Shown: in pieces, positions 50,071 to 60,000 of the stretch
How positions within the stretch are numbered: position 1 is the first letter of the stretch
Layout of the letters: every line of letters begins with the position of its first letter
NCBI RefSeq assembly: GCF_910592395.1
Contig: NC_088318.1
Span: forward strand, 17,672,349-17,732,348
Origin: Lineus longissimus
Taxonomy: Eukaryota > Nemertea > Pilidiophora > Heteronemertea > Lineidae
DNA length: 60,000 nt
Direction: 5' to 3'
The notes under the pieces: model-generated
The model's input: the letters and a program-made list of their open reading frames with translations, nothing else
Told to the model about the DNA's origin: nothing
The model's database searches: none
Position numbers and translations under genes: made by a program

Positions 50071-51646
50071 CTGAACAAAACACATCCCTGGCTTATAGTA
50101 GTAGTTTTATTGGTCAGGAGCCTAGCGTATATATTTGGGGCGGGGACCGTCGACCCTTCCCTGTACATCTCACTACATCACTTCAAACAAAATCTCGATA
50201 CCCTTCAACGAAATACGGCTATACATGTACACGCGTTCTGATGCATTGTGGCCAGCACTGCGTAACTTTCGACCACGAGACAGTCAATTTCAGAATTAAA
50301 ACGACTTCGAGAATGTGAGTTTATGATAATGATCACTCCTCCCAAAGGAAGAGAGAATTATTGAGAGTTATTCCTCCATGGAATTACCAAGTGAACCAAC
50401 GTTAATCTCCGATCTCGTCTTTCTTTCACTGTGTTCTCAGCCACCATCTGCCACCAGTCATCCTGGCTGTCTCGCGCAGTGTAATGGATGTAAATGATGA
50501 CAGGCGACATATAAAACCTGTCCACTGATTTTGTTTCGTTTATCCGCGACATCATATCATTTTTTAGTATTTGGTACGAAAGACTAAGACTGAAGATGAG
50601 AGCTATCCAAGCACTTGCCTAACGAAATCCAACAAAAACGATTTGTCAAATATAACGCTTTTCCTTCCCCGAGCCGAGTCTTCACGCTGGCGCTTATGAA
50701 AGCACTGCGAGGTCTGTACATTAGACGCCCGTACATTTTCCTAGTAAACATATCAGTGTGCGCTATGCTTACAGTGCTAACTTGTTCAATGTTACATCAA
50801 CATTTTCCTACATCAACTTTGTTGTTTTACTATCACCTTGACTAATGATAATCAATTAATAAACTGACCCCAATATCGTGAAATTTTCATTCTGGCTTCA
50901 GCCAAGCATTTAGGCCATTGTAACTCTTGTGATGACATACAACATTGGCGGTATTATCTTGGAAAATACGTCTGGCTTACTCTGTACACAGCCAGGGATG
51001 AGAAGCGTGTCTAAATGTTTTTACTAGTATTATTTAGAATAATTTGTAGACAATTAGGTTTATAAACATATTACGCGTGTCGGGAATACAAAATACAACC
51101 CGGGAATGTTTAATAAACATGTTTTATCCGATGATACGATTGGTAATGTGTAAACGATTTCATATCATAGGATGTATACTGTAGAGCACTGTGCACTGTG
51201 AGTGCATATGACGTAAATGATGGCAGCAGAGTAAACGGGATATGATGATTAATTCCTTTTTGATCAGGCTTGTTGCCGAATGGCCGTTCTTTTTTCTTTC
51301 AGCGACGATATGGCCGACGTCAAATGAAAAATTATTGGTATGGATAATTGGTAAAACTTCTTTTATATCACCTAGCAGTGATATCTGTCTGGAGTAAATT
51401 TTTGGTTCAAACACTATGAAATTCCCAGGGTTGCTTCCGAAATTTACAATGTAATGTCTCGTTATTTTACAAGTCCTGCGAACAAATTCTACCCTCCATC
51501 AGATGCATCAGCCACTCGAGGGTCACCCAGTACGTTTTAGCCCAATCCCATTGTCATTTTTTCCGCGCAACGTCTTGTGAGATATTACAAAATTTTACTC
51601 GCCCAGGGGTGAGTTTCGTGCTCTCCTAGTTCAAACATTATCACAG
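50071..51646. other. Non-coding stretch
   Basis: No supported gene. A minus-strand 84-residue frame at 51160-51414 has no family features. Confidence 0.45.
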
Positions 51647-51850
51647 CCACATCGTTCCTTTCCCGGTGCAGAATGTCCACTGTCTTTGATACAAGCCGTC
51701 CCCTCCGGTAAAACAAACTGTCCCTGTATAATGGATTCGGCGGTTGACAACACCGCCCTTATCCAGACGCGGTCAGAGCGACAGAGCACATTCCGCGAGG
51801 AGCATATCCCAATGGTCATCACCAAGGACAGACACGGCTACATGATGTAA
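51647..51850 (+). CDS. Candidate terminal exon, unassigned (strand ambiguous)
   Basis: From acceptor ATTATCACAG a frame of 67 codons runs to TAA at 51850. Its 3' half is markedly coding-like and ends FREEHIPMVITKDRHGYMM. No upstream partner exon was found. The reverse strand is also open over 51631-51825 (CIKDSGHSAPGKERCGCDNV at its end), as often happens opposite real RNY coding, so the strand is not certain. No domain recognised. Confidence 0.28.
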   Translation, partial: PHRSFPGAECPLSLIQAVPSGKTNCPCIMDSAVDNTALIQTRSERQSTFREEHIPMVITKDRHGYMM

Positions 51851-52207
51851 ATCCTGTGCGACCAATGTAACCTCCGAACCGCATTTTTCAGCCTAAAGAA
51901 ATAAATACCTTTTCTCCACTCCCATGCATTCTCACCTCCAATTTCACACAAACTCCGCTCACAAAGATACTGTGGCTGCGTGTGACAGAGGTGCTTGGAT
52001 GTTGCAAGTCATTAACATGGCCATTTAAAGCACATTTCATTTCACAGTTAGATAGTTTCCAAGTCACATAAGACTGAGACGTATATAATAAGGTTCTCTA
52101 ATAAGACTGTACCAATGCTGGAGTAAACACCATAAGTCACTCGGGCGTTCCGGGGCTGAATATTAAATATGTATTCTTAGTAAGCTGGCGATATTTTCCA
52201 AGATAAC

Positions 52208-52572
52208 AATCACCACCATCACCAATTCTTCTGCTGCCTTACAACTCAAACTACCCTGTAATTCAAAGTCATAATATTGTAACATGGCGTGTTGTGATCC
52301 GAAACACTCGGCACAACAGTTTTCTTAGTGATGTTGTTTTCGTGCGCCTTGGTTGTGATGATTGGGCGACACCAGACGTAAAACACGGCATAACTTTCGC
52401 CACCAGGGGGCAGAGTGTGCTGATAACCGTATTGGCTCTTCAGAAACAGAAGGTAAACACGTTTATCACCAACTCGATTCAGTTTTGGAGTGCCGCAGAT
52501 CCAAACTTCAGCCGCACTCCCAGCCGAAATCTCAAATCTGTTTGGGCAGATTGAATAATTATATCCATCGAT
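52208..52572. other. Double-strand open region, possible exon
   Basis: Open for over 240 nt on the plus strand, up to CAGAAG|GTAAAC near 52452. On the minus strand it is open for over 300 nt starting at acceptor CCAAGTAG (exon base 52572), with a product beginning IDGYNYSICPNRFEISAGSA. Both have coding-like codons. One strand may be an exon, but I cannot decide which and recognise no family. Confidence 0.25.
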
Positions 52573-54768
52573 CTACTTGGAGAATGGAGGCCTTAGCTTT
52601 CTCAGTAATGGCTGTGTTTCTTTTGCACCAAATACAAAACCGCTAACTCTGTGTGATGATGTATTGTACATTACAGTATATACGATGATGATTGATTTCA
52701 CTGATTCAGCCAATTACAAGCATGTGGCAGTGATTTGTCGCTTCACAGGAATGCAACCAAGTGTCAATCAAGCGATAGTCCTTTTTAGGTCAGATGACCC
52801 AGTCACCTGTCGTCATGGGGGTAACTGATAAATAGGTATGGTCACATGACATAAGTAGGTTTGCGAAATCCCTCAAATGGTTTTTCATATCCCTCAACAG
52901 CTCCTTTACAGGGTGCATTTGTGTTGGCTGAAAAATCCGGAAAACGTTTCCAAAGATTTCCGAAATTTTCCGATAATTTTTCGGAAAATTTCGGATTTTT
53001 TTTTACGATGAAGTTATAACTCAGTCTTGTAATCTATCATGTATTGATAGAGAAAACTAATACGATTAAAAGTCATGCAATTATGATCGAGATTATATTA
53101 TTGGCGTAATTATTCAATTAACTCCTTCTCATTGACCCCCCACGAGGTAACTGTTCATTGAATGACATTGGACGACACTTTCTAAGTTTTGTTCAATTAT
53201 TCCCTCTAGGGGCGTACATAACCTCAATAATCTTTTTTCTTCTTTCGGACATGAAATACAAGATATGTTTATCTAATGGGATAAAATGCAATAAATGCAT
53301 TAACGACCGCAGAGCAAAAACCGTCATCCACTGCAAAGCGTTACTTGAACAGGAAACGGACTTGATAGGATCTGCTTTGGGTACAAGTGCTTGACTGGGC
53401 TGCTGGCGATACGGGTCTTTCACGGTGTGTTTACCCACAACACGGGGTAAGGGCTCTGCATTGTTCTAAACCAATATCCCGGGCGAAGACTGAAATAAAC
53501 TGAGAGGCGAGTGGAAGAAGCCAATGAATTGAGAACCAAAGAACTAGCGAGGGTTTTAGTTTTTGACTTTCCTGGCCAAGCTAAAGAGAAAAACCACGGA
53601 AATTAACGGCGAATAAAAAGGAGGATGTCAATTTTACGAAGAGGAAGTGGGCACATTGGATGCGGTAGACGCAATCAATTAGTCAGAGCATTGGTGTACA
53701 CGTAACACTGCCATGAATGTAGCAGGGGCATGAGAGGCCATCTTTGTTAGTGATTCCGCCTACTCATTGGTCAATTTATTGGAATCATAGTTCTGCTACA
53801 TTTGCCCGTCTGGTTGATGTTTTACTGCCTCAATGGGGAAGGAAATGTTCAATTTCTTCAAAGCCAACGATTCTGTTGGCCTTCTGATTTGTACAGTCTC
53901 CATTTTTATGGTCGCGTTTCAGGTGATTGCAAACGTGTTGGGAAACTACAGTTGAGAGGAAGTGCCTAATTGACACCTGGACAAGTCTCCAGTAGATTGG
54001 CGCACTCAAGTTGGTTTTCTGAGCGTAATCTCTTTCGGTGATGTCTTTTTCAGTGACCTAACCGCTAGTTTGGCGTCCAGACTTCCAATTGAGTTACAGT
54101 AAGACGTTCGAGTTCTGAAACTTCAGCTCATGCACCATCACTGCAACAACGTGCCCACAACCGAACCTCCGCCCGATTCACGACTGGCCGCGCCACATTG
54201 TCACCGATTCGCGCTCATTCCACGGAACGCTGTGCAAAACAATACACATCGGCAACTTCCTCTAATAATGGGTTCATTTAATTGATTTCTGAAAGCATCA
54301 TTTGATACAGAAGAAGAAGCGTAAATTTATTCCTTTATCATATAGTTCAGTCATGAATAAATCGCTCGGCTGTGGTGTGGCCTTTGTGTGCCTGCGCGTG
54401 ATACCTCCCGCCTAATTGTTGACGTATAAAACGTGTCCCGCAGAGGATGTTCAGAGTCAGTCGCCTCCCAGGCAGTAATGAATAGTATCTGTAAGTGGGC
54501 TTCGATAAATCAAAGTTGTAACTCAATTAAAAGTATAGTTTTCCTGTCAATGGGATAATGTGACGTGACTGAGGGTACTCTCTCTATGTTTCGTGGCTCG
54601 TGACAGATATTGTTTCATCTGAGTGTTTGTTTGATTCATACTGGTACCGTTAAACATTCTAACTTGGCCAAAATTGGTCTAACTTTGCCACCCCTTAAAA
54701 TACTACTGTCACGGAACGCTCATGTCGTTACTCCCATAGAGGTAACGAAATGTCGACTGTTCTTATCT
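52573..54768. other. Non-coding stretch
   Basis: It contains a small A/T-rich hairpin around 52960-53000 (AATTTTCCGATAATTTTTCG and its partner). No supported gene. Confidence 0.5.
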
Positions 54769-54972
54769 CCGGTGGCTTGGAAAGGACATCACATGATTTG
54801 TTTTCAACATGACCTTTTTTTCGACATGAACTTTTTTTTTTCAAGAAATATCTCGAGCGTTCGAAATATTTATCTCCATCGCTCGAGATATTTCTTCAAA
54901 AAATATTTTATGTTGACAAAAAAATTTTCATGTTGAAAAAATAATCATGTGCTGTCCTTTCCGAGCCACCGT
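54769..54972. mobile_element. Foldback element with ~90-bp inverted arms
   Basis: The left arm from 54769 (CCGGTGGCTTGGAAAGGACA) is repeated inverted at the right end (CGGTGGCTCGGAAAGGACA read inward from 54972). The match continues through CACATGATT, TTTTTCAACATGA and AGAAATATCTCGAGCG to a loop of about 20 bp near 54860-54880. Arms differ by substitutions and small indels. No coding capacity. Superfamily not recognised. Confidence 0.8.
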
Positions 54973-56144
54973 AGGTTTCTGTACGATTTTCGAAAAATCA
55001 CTCTCCCAATTATGTTCAAAATGGTTCCATTCCTCAGAACGACACCCAACCGTTCAGAAGCCTTCACAAATGTATGAGGCGGCCTGACTGCTTATAATCA
55101 CCTCACTTTATTGCCTGATTTCTGTCGTCTCTCCTCCTCTACAAGACAAATTCAAAGACTTAATGATGTTTTCAGAAGTGTCTCCGTCAAATTGTTGAGA
55201 GCCCATCACATTTGACCCGCATGTTAATAAAAGAGTTACAGTGACAAAGCGCCAGTAACAAGATATGAAACCGCATCATTGAAAAGGCGCGTTAATAAAG
55301 CCCGTCTTCGCTTCATAAAGGAGGCTGGCGCTCAGACACCATTGTCAGTGTGAAATCAAATTATGCGAATCATTCGAAAAGTTATCACTCAAAAATGAAC
55401 ACGGTGTTGGCTTTATGAATTTGTGTTGAATATGGTGCATGTGATATGATGGACCCATGGGGCTGTTTGTGAGGAGAGCAGCAGGAGATTTGGGCCAATA
55501 TTCAGGAAACGTATGTCGTGTACGTGATATTCGTGCCGACGTGTAAATTCGTTAGATTTTCAAATGTGTCAGTGTGGTTATTGTCGTGAAAGTATCCGAA
55601 AGCGAGCCCTTTACTGACGATGCCAAAGTGCTCGACAGGGGGCGTTGATTGATGTAGTGCATGTGCAGTAAACCAAAAGACTAACAAACTACTTCCGAAA
55701 AAAAATTCGAAAAAAGTGAAACTTGAAATACACGTAGTAACAAAACAATCCTAATTCCACGTATAGGCAGGCCATCACCAGTAACCAATTTAACCAGATC
55801 AATCCAATTGACAGAATACTCCAGTCAAACAACTGACAGTCCTATCCATGTTCATAGCTAGCTATCCACCAAAACCCCATGTAATCAAATTGATTTAAAA
55901 CCGATTCCGTTGTAAGGCTAAAGTTTACATGGATCGATTATAATTCATGAAGTCGGGCTAGAGGCAAGTCATCGCATTGAGTAATGCCAATCACTTCGGG
56001 AGTAAAAGCCAAATCGATACTGGTTTAATCAACCGAGCGATTCGACGGAGATGAGCATCAGAATGCAGTCAAAATGGCACACACGATAGATTTTTGTCTG
56101 CTGTAGTTTTGTATAAATCTCCTTCTTAGGCTGCGAGTATTGAC
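54973..56144. other. Non-coding stretch
   Basis: AT-rich DNA with no supported gene and no repeat recognised. Confidence 0.5.
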
Positions 56145-56322
56145 TTCACGTTTTCACATGTAACGTGTCACTGTTCACTTTTCATGCGTGAAATGAAGAA
56201 CAAACAAGTCATTTCCAAAGAGCGGGCTACATACGATTCACGAGGTCACTTTTCACCCTCACGTCGTGTTTTCAAGTCAGTTAACTCGTGACACGTGAAT
56301 CGTGACAAGTGACAACGTGAAA
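56145..56322 (+). mobile_element. MITE-like element family M, copy E
   Basis: Forward orientation, with ends TTCACGTTTTCACATG and GACAAGTGACAACGTGAA. Core conserved. It lacks the CCTATACAAC right extension seen in copies A and F. Confidence 0.78.
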
Positions 56323-57222
56323 CCAGTTTTATCTTTCTTGTTGCGTTATGCATCAACTCTCCGCCCTGAACAGAGTTATGAGCCATGACACCGGCAGCAA
56401 TTTTCCTTTTCTCTGACACCGATATCGCCAATTTCGGACACCACATGGCAAAGTGTCTCTCAGTGTATTTTGTAGAGCTCAATAGCAGTGTATGTTAACT
56501 CTATGCAAGAGAACTTTGAATATCCTGATCTCTATCATGACAAATACCAGAGTAAAATCAATAGATTCTTTAAACATGGCTCTGAAGCAGATACCATCTC
56601 ATGAAGACTTACTTCGGCTCCTGATCGCCGTGCAGAAGAAGTTTGGAGAACTCCAGTGGAATCAATGGATCGCTGATAGAGCATGGGAAAACGAATCTCT
56701 CCAACCTTTTGGCATACCGGTAGTCGAAACATAACATAACGAGACATTGGGGTTTCAACAATCATGTAGTCTGAAATCAACTGCGGTAAGGGGTGTCATC
56801 CGACTTCACACTTTAACACGGTCTATCCTGAAACTTCTCAGTAGAACTCAGATGAGCTGCTCTTTCAGCGTTAAAACCTGAGTATCTCTGACTACTCATA
56901 CACCTGTTGGACAAAGAGACATTCCGAAGTCTCACGCCTACTATAAGGTTCGAACCAGGTACCTATTCTTGAGCGGCGAGTCGGAGGCACCAGTCCACAG
57001 CAGCTCACTAAAGCAGGGCATTTGATATCAATCACCATGGGTTGTGGCAATTGCATTGAGTGGGAGGGCAGGTTTCTGCCGAATGCGACTTTGCTTGAAT
57101 CACACACGACATGCGTAATCGCAGCACCAAATCCATGTTTGGGTGTGCAGTGGGGTGTAAAACAACAAAGCCGTGATGAATTGTCGCAATCGCATACATT
57201 GGAAAACTATATATATGCTGAG
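56323..57222. other. Spacer between two MITE-like copies
   Basis: It contains a minus-strand frame (56892-57107) and a GGTTCGAACC palindrome near 56948 that recalls a tRNA B box, without a supporting A box. No supported gene. Confidence 0.45.
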
Positions 57223-57405
57223 TTCACGATTTTACATTTAAGTTGTAACGAGTCATTGTTCACTTTTCATGTGTGACATTAAGATCGAACAAGTCGTTTC
57301 CAAAGAGCGGGTTACATACGATTTACGATGTCACCCGCACCCTTTGTCGTCACGCCTAAGTCAGTTAACTCGTGACAAATAAAACATGACAATTGACAAC
57401 GTAAA
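57223..57405 (+). mobile_element. MITE-like element family M, copy F
   Basis: Forward orientation. The most diverged of the long copies: core CAAAGAGCGGGTTACATACG, and TTCACGAT and AACGTAAA at the ends. The right extension TCCTATACAACCCCAGCC is shared with copy A in part. Confidence 0.75.
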
Positions 57406-60000
57406 TCCTATACAACCCCAGCCTAATGGGCGAGTGCACGTATAGAATCGCCAGATTCTTTGAATCACGGGCGTTTTCTGCACATGGTATATGACTGTTT
57501 TGACCGATATCAACCAATCAGAAAGTGTGTCACCTTCACTTTGGCTCCGTGCTCGTTCGGGTGATCTTATTGGTCAGTTCGTGCAACACTGCTTGCCATC
57601 TGCGGTGCTTCTCAGTATTTTTCCGACACCAGTGGCAGCGCCAGCGTTAGATCGATACAGCTGTAGGATACCGCTGGGGACCAGGAGCGTACTGTTTTCC
57701 AAAAGATTTCAAATACCGCTGACCATCGTGATTATTGTAGAGAAGGCTGATAGCTTTTCAATGTTAATTTCATGGCGGAGAGGAGGGGCAGGTGTAACAC
57801 GGGCTTATCCACTGAGGCAGGAATGCGCAGTGAATGCCACACCTAATTATTAATCGGGTGGAAATTCTTTGGCACGTCCACGTATCGACTGTAGGAAAGG
57901 ATCGATCAAACTCTATTTGCTCACCAACATTGGCACCTTGCGCGTTCAAATGACTTGAGGGTACAGACTCAATGTGTAATGGGACATGAATATTTGATGA
58001 CACTCACCGAGTTTCAAGAGTACTACAATCTTTTCGAGGGGACAAGGGTTCACTGATGAGGTTAATTAAGAGTGTCCGCAGGGTCGATTCGAGGATGATA
58101 GCTCTACTCAAATGCTTCACCGAGTCATGACTTTCTAAATCTTTTTCATTTCTCGAGCCGAGCAAGGATCCGCAAATTTGACGAATGACGAACATTTAAG
58201 TCCAAAGGAACTCATGGGCCATTTTGGAGTCTGATATCTGATATTTGCTGCTTACCTCGGAGACTGAAATGGTTTGTTCTGCGGACGAGACTATCCGTAA
58301 AGGAGTCCACAGCAAATGCAGCACACCCCGCTTCGCTCAATCGATCATTGGGGAAACTTGCCCGAAGCGAAGTAAGATAAGCAAACAAGACGAAAGATGT
58401 CGTCCCAATTGATGCCCTTTAATCCATTGGAGTGTTTCACATTGAAATCATTTGATGACTTAGTGAATAATTGATTTGAAAAATAGGTCTTTCACTGGCG
58501 TAATGAGATAGGACAATAGTTTGTACAATGGCACGCAAGGGAATGGAAGGCCCCGGGGCCTGTGGCGGTTTGCTGTGTGTGACTGGCATGGGAACCATGC
58601 TGTGTCCGCCCAATAGAAGACCGGCTGGAAGTGGCTGGCTAGCAATAAGAGACCATCTCAATTGCGCCTAATTCTATTAGATTCTATTAGAAAATTGCGG
58701 TATCCGTTAATGTTTTATCACCGCGGAAGAATACACAAATGAAGTAGAGTGTCACGGCGCACGTGGGGTGAATGCGAAGGCACGGCAGAACCGGTTGATA
58801 AACTGAGGATCAAGAGTTTATCTTTTTTTAAATTCCTTTTGCAGCATTCGCGATGCCTATTAATTAATCCTGTAGCGTTTAGCATTAATTTATGGAAATT
58901 GTTGCGGAAGTTCGATGGTCTATATTGCGTGATGAAATAGAGAGGAGGACCAAGAATGCGAGAGGAATGTCCATGAAACGAGATACTGCAAAAGAAGGCG
59001 TTGGTTGTCGCTGGAGTTTTTCATGACCACCTGAAAGGTTTATCTAACGGCCTTGTTGGATCTGCACGGGGCACTTTTGCTGAATCGGGGATCTGAATAG
59101 TTTCTAGCGATACTGTTTTCACGCTGTCATCAACACCACGCGGGACAGCCGGAGAAACACTCACATGTAGTTATGGATGGGATTATCTGCATGGGCCATC
59201 TGAGAACTTGATAAAGACGTTCTCTCCCATTATGATCCATTATGAAACAGTTAGAGGCTGCCTAGGAGAAAATGTTAAACTGATCAAATATCAGAATCAA
59301 TCGATCAGGCGACGTGACGACATATAAAAGAAAAGTAGCGAGAACATGTCAAATAAACAAAACAGATTAATTCCATTTTAAACAATGAAACTTCACCTGT
59401 GCCTGTCCTTTAGAGAAGGTTTCCTAACTTCATAATAAATTAATGATACATGTTGCAATCTTCATGCGTGGCAAAAATACGACTTGCGCGGTGTTACGAT
59501 ACAATGATGCCATCAAATAAAGAAAACAACTCGATTTCTAAATAGTGAGAAAAATATCAAGAAGACAGGTGACGAAATGTTCACGATCTTTTCAAAGAAA
59601 TCTTTGTCATGTTCCGCAGAAAGAAACAGTTTGAGCGATGAAGGTCTGTCGGAGTGCTTAATGGGAAAGAAATCAAGCGGGCAAGACAGATTCTGCTTCC
59701 CCATGTACAGTCCTTCAGTCAAGGAATTGCCATTTTGGACAAGAGGTTTACCAGGGCGTGGTCAACTTTCATTGGCTCCGTGTTGCAGTTGTAGAGATCA
59801 TTCTCACTAATCTACATGTAATACATTGGTTAGCGGTAAAAAAAACTGTATTGACTTCATTTCATTCAACTGCTTTTCGCCGTTTGCACCAAGCCTGACA
59901 ACAATTCAGGTCATGATGGTGTGGAAAGCAGTCCGTTGGCAATGGTTGTGTTGGAGAAGATAAAAATGTTTGAACTTCACAGCAATACACTGTACATGTA
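57406..60000. other. Right edge, no gene seen
   Basis: Short open frames only, the longest 120 residues on the plus strand (57491-57853), without recognisable features. TACATGTA occurs at 59812 and 59993. Confidence 0.5.

Noticed and set aside
56946-56958. GGTTCGAACC on either strand, possible tRNA or tRNA-derived SINE
   Set aside because: The T-arm does not pair and no A box or SINE body is convincing.
57491-57853. 120-residue plus-strand ORF
   Set aside because: No recognisable feature or splice signal at sensible positions.

Overview
The window is nuclear genomic DNA of an animal, most likely a marine invertebrate. Three things say so: a metazoan forkhead gene of the FoxC type, a protein gene split into short exons with consensus GT/AG splice sites, and sparse coding in AT-rich DNA carrying MITE-like repeats and minisatellites. 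The palindrome TACATGTA occurs at least 17 times, which I associate with molluscs and some other marine invertebrates. A lophotrochozoan is my best guess, weakly held. I see nothing bacterial, no CRISPR array, no rRNA and no convincing tRNA.

Layout. (1) 1-7.64 kb, minus strand: the 5' half of an M13 (neprilysin/endothelin-converting-enzyme-like) membrane metallopeptidase. I joined six exons by splice sites and phase. The gene runs off or fades out at the left edge before its zinc-binding catalytic domain. Two exon-like segments of unknown ownership lie inside its introns. (2) 7.64-26.8 kb: gene-poor DNA with a degenerate 24-bp minisatellite, a perfect oestrogen-response-element palindrome, two candidate regulatory clusters, one small coding-like ORF and the first copy of a MITE-like repeat. 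(3) 26.82-29.63 kb, plus strand: an intronless FoxC gene with a compact promoter (inverted CCAAT, GC box, CArG box, TATA) and a roughly 1-kb AU-rich 3' UTR. (4) 29.6-44.6 kb: mostly non-coding, with three more copies of the MITE-like family, an ACAGGGTGT-ended MITE and a 13-bp tandem array. (5) 44.6-52.6 kb: several exon-like segments I could not assign to a family, some with good splice sites, and a possible decayed mariner fragment. (6) 52.6-60 kb: non-coding, with a long foldback element and two further MITE-like copies.

Only the M13 gene and FoxC are confidently identified. FoxC is a nuclear transcription factor and the M13 protein is predicted to be a type II membrane protein. Nothing in the sequence ties their functions together. 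The two genes lie about 19.4 kb apart, start to start, and point away from each other.
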